A program made the translations under genes and the position numbers. Of a stretch of DNA of 64,000 bases, positions 24,274 to 32,548 are shown piece after piece. The DNA is from Paenibacillus lutrae. Lineage in GTDB: Bacteria; Bacillota; Bacilli; Paenibacillales; NBRC-103111. Position 1 is the stretch's first letter. Each line of letters begins with the position of its first letter. The notes beneath the pieces are model-generated. The model was not told where the DNA came from and did not search any database. It saw only the letters and a list, made by a program, of their open reading frames with translations. The stretch covers positions 62,969 to 126,968 of the forward strand of contig NZ_RHLK01000005.1 in the NCBI RefSeq assembly GCF_009757775.1. The letters are read 5' to 3'.

Positions 24274-25191
24274 TTATGCCTCCTTATGCGGTCCGGCAGC
24301 GGATTCTGTGGGCATCCGGACAGCGGATTCAAGAACAGGAACCCGCTTCAGGGCTGCCACTGCTTTGGCGGCATCCTTGATTTGCGGAAGTACGAGAATT
24401 CCCAGAGTCCCGCTGTTCAAATCTAATTTTGCCATAGGCATAAGAGCCGGTTCTCCACTGTCCCTGTAAACGCCTAAGACTGTGGAAAGATCATGAAGAA
24501 TAGCCTGGCGCTGGCCCAGATTCGCGATCGTGACACGGGCATCGGGTCCCTTGGGAACAGCCAGAAGACCTATCGCCTGCTTGGCGATCAGCTCTCTGTC
24601 GCTCTCCAGACCGACGTTCATTATGTAGATATTGCCGACATATAGATTCGGGCCTTCAAGCCGTACATCCGTTGTCTGAATATCTACAATCTGATTCATG
24701 TTTTTGCCTGTCATAAAAAATACGGAAATAAACAATGCCGCGAGACCCGCTGCAGCTCCCCAGTACCAGGCGAATAACAGACTGAACAAGGAAGCCATCA
24801 TGGAAGTAAAGATCACCAGATAGTTGCGCCCTTCGAATACCATGGCGATCCCTTCAATATACGATGCTCCCCTGCGGACAAGTTCCATCTGGTCTACCTG
24901 AGTCAGGCTCTGCCTCTCCATATTGCGTACATCGCGGAACTGCTGGGCAGCTACTGTCAGGAACGTTACGGCCGTGTAGTTTTTGTCGAATAAAGCCGGT
25001 ACTGCAACCGCGCCAAGGGCGGCGGCGATGACACCAAGCGACATGTGAATAATTTTGCCGTGAGGATAGGTCGGATATTGACGATAATCTGTCCGCAGCA
25101 GGTAGACACGGGCGGCGATCCCAAAAAACAGACCCATGACGATACCTACGGTTTCTTTTTGTGATAAAAACTGGGCGATCATTTTCTCCAT
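24274..25191 (-). CDS. YIEGIA-family membrane protein
   Basis: 305 aa with about five hydrophobic segments in the first 180 residues and the eponymous SYIEGIA motif near residue 110, followed by a soluble C-terminal domain. The gene lies where B. subtilis has yphB (seaA), linked to sporulation; whether the two are direct counterparts needs an alignment. It overlaps the upstream gene by 13 bp and is followed at once by its 58-aa partner, so the three form one unit. The biochemical role is unknown. Confidence 0.82.
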   Translation of the reverse strand: MEKMIAQFLSQKETVGIVMGLFFGIAARVYLLRTDYRQYPTYPHGKIIHMSLGVIAAALGAVAVPALFDKNYTAVTFLTVAAQQFRDVRNMERQSLTQVDQMELVRRGASYIEGIAMVFEGRNYLVIFTSMMASLFSLLFAWYWGAAAGLAALFISVFFMTGKNMNQIVDIQTTDVRLEGPNLYVGNIYIMNVGLESDRELIAKQAIGLLAVPKGPDARVTIANLGQRQAILHDLSTVLGVYRDSGEPALMPMAKLDLNSGTLGILVLPQIKDAAKAVAALKRVPVLESAVRMPTESAAGPHKEA

Positions 25192-25805
25192 CCTCGCTTT
25201 CGATCATTCCAAGTCCGGGACGATACCTTGAAACCTGCCCAAATGCCCTCTGCTGACGCCGTCATTAGCCTTGCCAGTAAGAATGCAAGCAGCCATTTAT
25301 CCAGCAGTGAAGGTGTCCCTAGTACAATCGGCATCCTCTCCCGGTTCATATACAAGTAGCTTAGCTCTCCTAAGACGACTCCGATTGTCAAGCAGGCAAA
25401 TTGATCCGCAGCTCCCCGCTGCATGCCGACGACAAGAACGGCCAAGATCACAGCTATATCCCAATCCGGCTTGGTGACCACCATAACAGGATCCACACTG
25501 TACAGCTCAAGCAGAAGATAATAGATCGCAGAGAGCAGCAGTCCCATCGATAGCAGATGAGCGGAATGGGAAGTTTGGCGACTACGGAAACAGACGAGCA
25601 TGGCGGCCAGGAACGTAACAACGACGGCCCCGTTCAAGATGACACTCGGAGCTGAGATATGGAGGAACAACGACGGGAGCCAGCACACAAAAAAAAGAAG
25701 TATGTCACGCCTGGATATACTTCTCATTAAGATTTCCCTCCAACCGCTTAAGAAAAATATAAGCAGGATGAAGAAAAGCACGGAAGCAAGATAACCTGGA
25801 TTCAT
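25179..25805 (-). CDS. Polytopic membrane protein in the YphA position
   Basis: About 208 aa from an ATG at 25805 with AGGTG before it (a GTG three codons earlier is possible). Six or so hydrophobic segments cover most of the length, with no catalytic motif. The order cmk - S1-like - this gene - YIEGIA - der parallels ypfD-yphA-yphB-der in B. subtilis, so it is probably the yphA counterpart. It overlaps the YIEGIA gene by 13 bp, suggesting joint work in the forespore membrane. Function not known. Confidence 0.72.
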   Translation of the reverse strand: MNPGYLASVLFFILLIFFLSGWREILMRSISRRDILLFFVCWLPSLFLHISAPSVILNGAVVVTFLAAMLVCFRSRQTSHSAHLLSMGLLLSAIYYLLLELYSVDPVMVVTKPDWDIAVILAVLVVGMQRGAADQFACLTIGVVLGELSYLYMNRERMPIVLGTPSLLDKWLLAFLLARLMTASAEGIWAGFKVSSRTWNDRKRGWRK

Positions 25806-25864
25806 TTTGTTCACCTAAGATCTGTCTCTTTACTCCTAGTATGACAAAACAGCCCGTTTTTACT

Positions 25865-26914
25865 CTACTTGCGTTCAGTCCCATATTCAGTTAGGTCGAT
25901 TCCTCTTGCTGCGCACCACTGCGCCATACTGCCGGTAATGACCGCAGGACGCTTCCATAACTCTTCTATCCGGTTCGCTCCAAGTGCCGTCATCATCAGA
26001 GTGATTCCTTCATGCAGTTCATCGATCCGCTCAATCAAAGCGGCCGTTCCTTCTTCCTGAAGCACTTTAAGCAGCAACCCTGCCATCCCCGCCGCTGATG
26101 CTCCCAGTACAAGGGCTTTTACAATGTCCTCGCTGGTCCGGATTCCCCCCGTCGCCATGACACTGCCCTTGGGGAACACTTGCAGCGCTTCCAGTAAGGT
26201 TACACCGGTCGGCATCCCCCACTCGTTCAACCAGGATAGAGGAACTTCGCGCCGGGCATTCTCAATTGCGGCAAAATTCGTTCCGCCCGAACCGCCAACA
26301 TCCAGTATTTGAACGCCGGCCTCCCGGAGTGCCGCTGCATTCTCGCGCGGAATTCCAAATCCGACCTCTTTGACAATCACAGGCACTTGCAGCGCCTCTA
26401 CAATGCGCTGTATCCTTCCCAGCATGCCATGGAAGTTCCTGTCCCCTTCCGGCATAATCAGCTCCTGCATGACATTCAGATGGATCTGGAAGGCATCTGC
26501 CTGGAGCATATTAACCGCACGCTCCGCCTGCTCCACATTCGCCTCACTGCCGAGGTTGGCGAATACCAGTCCGCCGGGATTCACCTGGCGTACAACTTTG
26601 TAACTGGATTCGTTGCGCGGATCACGGATCGCAGCCATCTGCGAGCCTACCGCCATGGCTAATCCGCGTTCTCTCGCCGCGACGGCCAGTTCCCGGTTAA
26701 TCGCCTCCGTTTCGTCTGCTCCCCCGGTCATCGCATTAACGACAATCGGCGAACTCAATTTGAGTTCGCCGATTGTCGTATATAGTGCGACTGACTCAGT
26801 GGAAGCATCCGGAAGGCAATTGGGCACCAATTTCACATCGGACAGTCCTTGGTTACCGGACTGCCCGGTTTGGAGCGCATACTGCACGTGATCCATTTTG
26901 CGCGATGAGCGCAT
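25865..26914 (-). CDS. fni: Type 2 isopentenyl-diphosphate delta-isomerase
   Basis: FMN- and NADPH-dependent enzyme interconverting IPP and DMAPP for isoprenoids, including the menaquinone chain. The 349-aa barrel shows RKMDHVQYAL at the N-terminus, SPIVVNAMTGG, VGSQMAAIRDP, FANLGSEA, QIHLNVMQELIMPEGDR, VIVKEVGFGI, DVGGSGGTNFAAIE and MATGGIRTSEDI. GGAGGAAG precedes the ATG. Codons for TIGELKLSSPIVV lie in a 41-bp near-perfect palindrome (26739-26779). The gene stands between the S1-like gene and the YphA-position gene, a place without this gene in B. subtilis. Confidence 0.96.
   Translation of the reverse strand: MRSSRKMDHVQYALQTGQSGNQGLSDVKLVPNCLPDASTESVALYTTIGELKLSSPIVVNAMTGGADETEAINRELAVAARERGLAMAVGSQMAAIRDPRNESSYKVVRQVNPGGLVFANLGSEANVEQAERAVNMLQADAFQIHLNVMQELIMPEGDRNFHGMLGRIQRIVEALQVPVIVKEVGFGIPRENAAALREAGVQILDVGGSGGTNFAAIENARREVPLSWLNEWGMPTGVTLLEALQVFPKGSVMATGGIRTSEDIVKALVLGASAAGMAGLLLKVLQEEGTAALIERIDELHEGITLMMTALGANRIEELWKRPAVITGSMAQWCAARGIDLTEYGTERK
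26739..26779. repeat. 41-bp near-perfect palindrome inside fni
   Basis: Two 20-base arms (26739-26758 and 26760-26779) are exact reverse complements around a single central base. The palindrome lies wholly in coding sequence, about 45-60 codons into fni. Because of it, the opposite strand encodes almost the same peptide (TIGELNLSSPIVV versus TIGELKLSSPIVV). It would form a very stable hairpin in mRNA or single-stranded DNA. Confidence 0.97.
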
Positions 26915-26940
26915 TGAGCTTCCTCCTGTTCAAGTCCATC

Positions 26941-28203
26941 TTATTTTTTGAATTTGGACAGCTTATCTCCGAAACGCTCGCCAAGCGTCATGGACAGACC
27001 TTGATTGCTCAGGGATACATTCTCGTTGCCAGCCAGTTCTTTCTGGTGGTTAGAGGATTTCTCCGGTCTGGAAGAATACGATGGAGCAGAAGCTGTTTGC
27101 GCAGGCGCTTCTTCCGTTTCTTTGATGCTCAGGCTTACACGCTTCTCAGCCGCGTTCACGTCCAGGACCTTCACTTTCACTTCCTGGCCTTCTTTCAGAA
27201 CTTCCTGCGGAGTCGCGATGTGGCGGTGAGCGATTTGAGAAATATGAACCAGACCTTCAACACCTGGAGCAATTTCAACGAATGCACCGAAACCGGCCAG
27301 GCGTTTTACTGTACCTGTGATGATTTCACCCGTTGTGAAAGTTTTCTCAGCTTTCTCCCAAGGACCTTCTTGAGTCGCTTTCAGGCTCAGACTGACCTTA
27401 TCTTTCTCAGGATCAACTTTCAGGACTTGAACGTTTACTTTGTCGCCTTCTTTAACGATCTCGGACGGATGCTCAACATGGTGCCAAGCCATTTCGGAAA
27501 TGTGAACCAGACCGTCGATTCCGCCGATGTCTACGAATGCGCCGAACTGAGTCAGGCGTTGTACCGTACCTTCGTAAGTTTGGCCAACTTCGATTTTGCC
27601 GATGATTTCTTTCTTCTGCACTTCGAATTCTTCATCCAGCACGTCTTTTTGGGACAGAATCACTTTATTCTTCTCACGGTCGATTTCTTTGACTCTCAGA
27701 CGAAGAGTACGACCCTTGTAATCGCTGAAATCTTCTACGAAAGAGCGTTCAACCATGGAAGCAGGTACGAAACCGCGTACGCCTACGTCAACGACAAGGC
27801 CGCCTTTTACAACTTCAGCAACGGTAGCTTCGAGAATTACTTTCTCGTCAAGCTTCTGCTGCAGAGTCTCCCATGATTTTTCACTATCGATAGAACGCTT
27901 CGAAAGAACAAGCTTTTCTTTGTTATCGTCGATTGTCACGACTTTAAGTTCGACTTCCTGACCTTCTTGAACCGCTTGATCTGCGTTCTCGATTTGAACG
28001 GAAGAAAGTTCACGGAGAGGAATCGTTCCATCGTACTTATAACCGATATCGACAATAGCCTGATCCTGCTCAACTTTGATGATTTTACCTTTTACGATAT
28101 CGCCTTTTTTGACAGCAGCAGCTTGGCTCATCAATTCTTGAGCTTCTTGCTCAGCCTGGTTTTCATTCGCTTGTGTTTCGTTGTTTTTGATTTCTTCTGA
28201 CAT
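26941..28203 (-). CDS. ypfD: S1-domain RNA-binding protein (ribosomal protein S1 homologue)
   Basis: A 420-aa protein from an ATG at 28203 behind GAGGAGG (the frame extends 19 codons further without support). After an acidic N-terminus, four S1 repeats follow at about residues 38-107, 125-191, 210-280 and 297-368. The repeat signatures are GDIVKGKIIKVEQDQAIVDIG, GLVVDVGVRGFVPAS, QFGAFVDIGGIDGLVHISE and GFGAFVEIAPGVEGLVHIS. The tail is low-complexity. Four repeats match YpfD of Bacillus rather than six-repeat proteobacterial S1. It lies downstream of cmk and plsC. Confidence 0.93.
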   Translation of the reverse strand: MSEEIKNNETQANENQAEQEAQELMSQAAAVKKGDIVKGKIIKVEQDQAIVDIGYKYDGTIPLRELSSVQIENADQAVQEGQEVELKVVTIDDNKEKLVLSKRSIDSEKSWETLQQKLDEKVILEATVAEVVKGGLVVDVGVRGFVPASMVERSFVEDFSDYKGRTLRLRVKEIDREKNKVILSQKDVLDEEFEVQKKEIIGKIEVGQTYEGTVQRLTQFGAFVDIGGIDGLVHISEMAWHHVEHPSEIVKEGDKVNVQVLKVDPEKDKVSLSLKATQEGPWEKAEKTFTTGEIITGTVKRLAGFGAFVEIAPGVEGLVHISQIAHRHIATPQEVLKEGQEVKVKVLDVNAAEKRVSLSIKETEEAPAQTASAPSYSSRPEKSSNHQKELAGNENVSLSNQGLSMTLGERFGDKLSKFKK

Positions 28204-28306
28204 AGGGATACGCCTCCTCAAAATAAACACACCATCGGTTAATTTGTATAAGCAGCTCACGGTTAGAAAGTGAAGCGGCTACACAACCGGGTTCGTTTTC
28301 AAAAAA

Positions 28307-28897
28307 TTAAGCGACCTTGTTCCGATATTCATCGGCTAAGGCCTGAATAGCTTGCATAATGTGCTCGGTGACCTGTTCCAGATCAGGCGAACCTGATTCG
28401 GTGAAGGATGTTAAATCAACAGGCTTACCGTAGACGACCGTCATCCGGCGGAATAGCCGGTAATCGCCTATGATAGCAGCAGGAATAACCGCTGCACCAG
28501 ATTTCAGCGCGAACATTGCCGCGCCTTTCTTGCCGATACCGCCTGGATTATTGCGCGTTCCTTCCGGAAAAATCCCGAGTACATGACCGTCCCGAAGAAG
28601 GGAAATTGCCCCCTTGATCGATTCTTTGCTGACGCCTCCCCGTTTGACCGGAAAAGCGCCCAGTTTATTAATTATTGGACCAAGAACCGGAATTTGAAAC
28701 AACTCCGCTTTTGCCATAAAGTGTACCTGGCGCTTAAGGCGGATTCCCACAGTCGGAGGGTCAAAATTGCTGATATGATTCGAACACAGCAGGACCCCTC
28801 CTACTTCGGGGATGTTCTCTCTTCCAATTACGCGAAGCCTGAAGAATAAGGCATAAAAAAGATTGCAAAGTCCCCGCGCGAACCGGTAAAACATCAT
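28307..28897 (-). CDS. plsC: 1-acyl-sn-glycerol-3-phosphate acyltransferase
   Basis: Acylates lysophosphatidic acid to phosphatidic acid at the membrane. The 196-aa protein has the HX4D motif in SNHISNFDPP near residue 41, a second block HFMAKAELFQIPVLG, and FPEGTRNNPGG near residue 114; one N-terminal hydrophobic segment may tether it. It overlaps the cmk stop by 4 bp. This window therefore encodes GpsA, PlsY and PlsC, three successive enzymes of phosphatidate formation. Confidence 0.94.
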   Translation of the reverse strand: MMFYRFARGLCNLFYALFFRLRVIGRENIPEVGGVLLCSNHISNFDPPTVGIRLKRQVHFMAKAELFQIPVLGPIINKLGAFPVKRGGVSKESIKGAISLLRDGHVLGIFPEGTRNNPGGIGKKGAAMFALKSGAAVIPAAIIGDYRLFRRMTVVYGKPVDLTSFTESGSPDLEQVTEHIMQAIQALADEYRNKVA

Positions 28898-29583
28898 TGG
28901 TGCTCACCGCCTGTTCTCGATCGGCCTAACTCAAGAATGTACTCGACTACCTCGGGTACGGTCATATTCGTGCTGTCCAGCAGGATGGCGTCTTTGGCCT
29001 GAACCAAAGGGGAAGCCTCTCTGCCTTCATCCAGCCTGTCCCGGCGGGCGATATCCCTTTCCATATCATCAAGGGTCGTCACCGCACCTGCGCCTCGGAC
29101 CTCTTCAAATCTTCTTTCGGCCCGCTTACGCACACTTGCAGTCAAATATACTTTGACCTCCGCATCCGGAAGTACATGCGTGCCGATATCGCGGCCATCC
29201 ATCACGACACCCTTGGATGCGGCCATTTGCTTTTGTAAGTTCACAAGCAGCTCTCTGACCTCAGGGATTGCTGCGATTTGCGAGACATGATCGGTTACGG
29301 TCTTGCTGCGGATCGGGACAGATACATCCTGACCGTTCACAAATACCTGCTGGCCGTCCTTGCCGGGCACCAGGCTGATCTGCATAGCCGAAGCTGTTCG
29401 GGTTACGCCTGGTGCATCTCCAGGATCAATGCCGTCTTGGAGGGCTTTCCAGGTCACCGCACGATACATGGCTCCCGTATCTACATAAATAAAGCCAAGT
29501 TCGCCCGCTACCATTCGTGCGACGGTGCTTTTGCCTGCACCGGCAGGTCCATCGATTGCGATATTAAATTTAGTCAAAACCAA
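28894..29583 (-). CDS. cmk: Cytidylate kinase
   Basis: Phosphorylates CMP and dCMP with ATP. The P-loop IAIDGPAGAGKSTVAR is near residue 8, followed by YVDTGAMYRAVT, VMDGRDIGTHVLPDAEVKVYLTAS and RRDRLDEGREASPL. 229 aa is standard. The start is TTG (29583, or a second TTG two codons on), with AGGAGGAG upstream. It begins the cmk-plsC-ypfD group directly after the terminator at 29610. Confidence 0.97.
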   Translation of the reverse strand: MVLTKFNIAIDGPAGAGKSTVARMVAGELGFIYVDTGAMYRAVTWKALQDGIDPGDAPGVTRTASAMQISLVPGKDGQQVFVNGQDVSVPIRSKTVTDHVSQIAAIPEVRELLVNLQKQMAASKGVVMDGRDIGTHVLPDAEVKVYLTASVRKRAERRFEEVRGAGAVTTLDDMERDIARRDRLDEGREASPLVQAKDAILLDSTNMTVPEVVEYILELGRSRTGGEHQ

Positions 29584-29609
29584 GGCTCCTCCTAGTACAA
29601 CCTTACGAA

Positions 29610-29632
29610 CAAAAAAGCAGGCATAGCCTGCT
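29610..29632 (-). terminator. Terminator upstream of cmk
   Basis: AGCAGGC-TAT-GCCTGCT followed by TTTTTT on the minus strand ends the transcript of the small membrane protein (29703-29951). Nearly the same hairpin ends mtrB. Confidence 0.9.
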
Positions 29633-29702
29633 AACGTTGTAAATTATACCATAGTCGGGAGGCAGATGCAAAAACGCCGACGCGCGCGAATCGGCTCATG
29701 CC

Positions 29703-29951
29703 CTAACGCTGCTGCTTCTGCGAATGCCGGACATAAGGATCTCCTTCAAGGGGATCGACTCTAGTCATAATGCTTCTTAGTGGGGCGGCCTGCAACAGCA
29801 GCTGGCTGAAGATCAGAAGAACCAGGACACAACCGACCAATCTGAACAGCATTCTTTCAACCCGATCGGAAAATTCAACAAACAGTTGCTCGTAGCTATT
29901 ATGAGATAAAGGTTCTTTACGTTGTGTAATTTTTCGGCTCCTCACACGCAT
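29703..29951 (-). CDS. Small single-span membrane protein (YpfB position)
   Basis: 82 aa: a basic N-terminal 35 residues, one hydrophobic helix (residues about 36-55, LFRLVGCVLVLLIFSQLLLQ) and a short polar tail. It lies between the PilZ gene and cmk, the place of ypfB in B. subtilis. GGAGG precedes the start codon. No function can be read from the sequence. Confidence 0.65.
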   Translation of the reverse strand: MRVRSRKITQRKEPLSHNSYEQLFVEFSDRVERMLFRLVGCVLVLLIFSQLLLQAAPLRSIMTRVDPLEGDPYVRHSQKQQR

Positions 29952-30018
29952 CCTCCTGTCAAACAGCGCCCTGGATGCAGTGTTACCCGAAACCGGTTAA
30001 ATTATGTAAGACGCTGAA

Positions 30019-30678
30019 TTAATTCTTCCGGAGATCGAACTGCTTCTCAAAGCAGTATTGGATAAGCTTCTGCCTATCGCGGTCCGCGATTTCACTGAAT
30101 TGCAGCATGACGATTTTACGGCCCGATTCAAGAGGTTTGATACGGACGGCTTCTGCTTTGAAATTAATATGTTCGATAGTCCCGTTCTTGTAGGGAACCA
30201 CCAGCCAGCAGTTGACGTGATCCGATGCTTCGATCTTCTCTTCCCCGCCGCAAATAAACGACACGCCGCCGCCTCCCACGTCCTCAGTGAGAGCAATAAA
30301 TGGGGTGTGATCGGCGAAGGCAACCGAGACCTCGAGCTCGGCTGGAATACGCAAGAAACTTCGCCGCTGTATTTTGGTGATAGATGCCGGATCCGGCTTA
30401 GCGATAGCTACGAGCTTGATTCCCTGCTCACGGAATCCGATTACCGAAGACTGGAAGTAATTCTTGACACCCCCGTCGCTAATGTAAAAGGCATTCAGTT
30501 CATCTCCCGTGTAGAGACGCTTCAGCCTGCCGGTACGCTCGTTCATCGGAACTTCGATTAGAATCGTATCGGCCCGTACATCCGAAATCCTTGCTTTGTA
30601 TTCCTGCTTGGCTTCTTCCTCGTCAATCGTGTTGACCTGCAGATGCAGAAGCTGGTTCACTTTCATTAGCTCAGCCAC
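30019..30678 (-). CDS. ypfA: PilZ-domain flagellar-brake protein (YpfA/MotI type)
   Basis: 219 aa: N-terminal YcgR-like domain (residues 1-95, with LKRLYTGDELNAFYI) and C-terminal PilZ domain (about 97-210) with the c-di-GMP motif RRSFLRIPAELEV. The second motif normally reads (D/N)xSxxG, but here it is DVGGGGVSF, with Gly where Ser is usual. MotI (YpfA) of B. subtilis binds c-di-GMP and disengages the flagellar stator. The syntenic position near cmk supports orthology; the altered motif could weaken ligand binding. Confidence 0.88.
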   Translation of the reverse strand: MAELMKVNQLLHLQVNTIDEEEAKQEYKARISDVRADTILIEVPMNERTGRLKRLYTGDELNAFYISDGGVKNYFQSSVIGFREQGIKLVAIAKPDPASITKIQRRSFLRIPAELEVSVAFADHTPFIALTEDVGGGGVSFICGGEEKIEASDHVNCWLVVPYKNGTIEHINFKAEAVRIKPLESGRKIVMLQFSEIADRDRQKLIQYCFEKQFDLRKN

Positions 30679-30785
30679 AGTTATTCCTCATCCCTCTTCC
30701 TATTCCTTGCGCGGCGCGCTGATGCACCGGTTGCGTCTTCATTAATTATAGCACGGCCCTTCTATTAAGGAAGACCAAAATTGCG

Positions 30786-30824
30786 AACAAAGAGCGGTTC
30801 CAGGCATCCCTGAAACCGCTCTTT
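30786..30824 (-). terminator. Terminator after ypeB
   Basis: AAAGAGCGGTT pairs with AACCGCTCTTT, with a CAGG/CCTG extension, followed by TTTGTT on the minus strand, 43 bases beyond the ypeB stop. Confidence 0.72.
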
Positions 30825-30866
30825 CTCTTACGTATCCGGTACCCGATTGTACTGCTGCCTGCCGCA

Positions 30867-32231
30867 TTATTTGGCTTCCTGAATATCTTCCTGGCGGATG
30901 GTCTCGACTTTCTCTTCCACTCCGTTCTCCCCATTCACGTAAATCCGGTAAATTTGCCCATTCATGGTTCCGATGAACTCATGGCACAATACTTCCTCGT
31001 TCATATCGTTCATAATCAGAGCTTTCGTTTGACGGGTTACTTTCAAATTGGGACTCAGATGTTTCCTTGCTTCCTCTGCCGAAATTTTAGGTTCTTGTCC
31101 CAGCAGCGGATGCTTCCTGTTTGCGAATACGTAATCCGTTCCCTGTAAGCCAATGATCTGTCCGTCGTCTAGCGCTACGTTAACCACAAGCTTCTCCGGA
31201 TAAACGACCGTGTCTTGATCTTGTCTGGCAAACGTCATGTTGCATATATTCTGATGGCGGTCAAAACTGACAGCCGTCATATTCTTATAGCCGTGACGTT
31301 CCAGGAACTGCTCAGCGGCTCCTCTGGATTGTTCCACGTTTAATTTAGCCGATTTTACATCCCGCGGGTTCAAGTAATAAATAAGCTGCCCGCCTTTTTT
31401 CGTGAAGTCCATAGAAAGATCTGCCCCGTTCTTCCCCCCGGGAAGTGTACAAGTATACGATTCATACTCACTGCCGCCATTGCCGTTCTTAACTACCTGG
31501 AATGCTGCCGGATTGTTTACTCCGAGAAAATCTGCCGCCTTCTGACGGACCTCCTGCTCACTGATATCATTCCCATCGAGCATTTTGGCGCTGTACTTGG
31601 CCTGGGTTGACATAGTAAACGGACCTTCTTTTAAATCCGTATACTCTCCGACTTTCTTGTCCACTGTTTTGAAACCGTTAATAATGGTATTGTCATTGGG
31701 TTCCGTATTATTGCCGAGCGCTGTCTGCACATCCATCCAGCGCAAGTTATTCGCGATAACTTTATCCTGCACCCCGCGCAGATCCTTCGTAATGTCCTTG
31801 GAATGCTGATAAAGCGTGCTTAATGTCTTTACTTCTCCATCGGTTAACGGCTTCTGGGTCAAATCACGGACAGACGTCTGGTAGCTGAACTTTGCCACCT
31901 TGGATAGAAATTCCTCCGTTTTATTAAATGGAAGCAGGGCAAGCGGCAGCTGATTCACCTCACTCTGAGCCTCGCTGGTCAGCCTCCAAACGTTAACGAG
32001 TCCTTTGCGGTAGCTGTCGCTTGATGTCGAATTTAAGGCCAGTGTATTGCCGAGCTCCGTATGTAGCTTTTCCACATGAAAAGATAAATCATGAAAAGCT
32101 CTCTGATACTGGTTCTCGCCTCTTACCATCACTTCATTTTTTTGCTGCTGTTGATTATACCCCCAGACTGCCGTGCCGACTAGGGCCAGTGTGCTGAGAG
32201 GAAAGAGTACCATGCTAAGTTTTCTGTACAT
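30867..32231 (-). CDS. ypeB: Spore germination protein YpeB
   Basis: 454 aa: an N-terminal membrane anchor (residues about 5-24), a helical region, and three PepSY-like repeats in the C-terminal half, for example GQIIGLQGTDYVFANRKHP and ISAEEARKHL. YpeB holds and stabilises the cortex lytic enzyme SleB in the spore inner membrane. AAAGGAG precedes the ATG. In many Bacillales sleB lies directly upstream; here that slot holds only a 51-aa Cys-rich gene, so SleB must be encoded elsewhere or be absent. Confidence 0.94.
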   Translation of the reverse strand: MYRKLSMVLFPLSTLALVGTAVWGYNQQQQKNEVMVRGENQYQRAFHDLSFHVEKLHTELGNTLALNSTSSDSYRKGLVNVWRLTSEAQSEVNQLPLALLPFNKTEEFLSKVAKFSYQTSVRDLTQKPLTDGEVKTLSTLYQHSKDITKDLRGVQDKVIANNLRWMDVQTALGNNTEPNDNTIINGFKTVDKKVGEYTDLKEGPFTMSTQAKYSAKMLDGNDISEQEVRQKAADFLGVNNPAAFQVVKNGNGGSEYESYTCTLPGGKNGADLSMDFTKKGGQLIYYLNPRDVKSAKLNVEQSRGAAEQFLERHGYKNMTAVSFDRHQNICNMTFARQDQDTVVYPEKLVVNVALDDGQIIGLQGTDYVFANRKHPLLGQEPKISAEEARKHLSPNLKVTRQTKALIMNDMNEEVLCHEFIGTMNGQIYRIYVNGENGVEEKVETIRQEDIQEAK

Positions 32232-32297
32232 GCTTAAAAACTCCTTTCTTAGGCGATGTTGCCGTTATTGTCTGCCTACCAAAAGAAGTTTATACAG

Positions 32298-32329
32298 CAA
32301 AAAAGACCTGCGCTTAGGCGCGGGTCTTT
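32298..32329 (-). terminator. Terminator of the small Cys-rich gene
   Basis: AAAAGACC/GGTCTTTT with a GC-rich inner stem and TTGC following, touching the stop codon of the small gene at 32330. It separates that gene from ypeB. Confidence 0.85.
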
Positions 32330-32485
32330 TCATTCTTGCGTTTCCATTTCAAGATCATGGTCATTGTCACAAATACACTGCTTAAATCCGGTTTCGATTC
32401 TTCCGTTGTCCCGGCGTCCCTTAAGGATAAATCGCTCCCCGCATTGTCTGCAGCGTATGGTTACTTTAATTCGGTTCCCGGACAT
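32330..32485 (-). CDS. 51-aa Cys-rich protein, probable zinc ribbon
   Basis: ATG at 32485 with GGAGGG at good spacing. The 51 residues begin MSGNRIKVTIRCRQCGERF and end HDLEMETQE. CRQC near residue 12 and CIC near residue 37 give four cysteines in a pattern fitting a small zinc ribbon. It is closed by its own terminator and lies between prsW and ypeB, where sleB is found in B. subtilis. Too short for a standard gene caller, but ribosome site, cysteine pattern and terminator together support it. Confidence 0.75.
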   Translation of the reverse strand: MSGNRIKVTIRCRQCGERFILKGRRDNGRIETGFKQCICDNDHDLEMETQE

Positions 32486-32548
32486 AAGTTCACCCTCCGC
32501 ACCCCATAGCGCAAATATATAAGTGTTCTTATCCCAGTATGGACAAAT

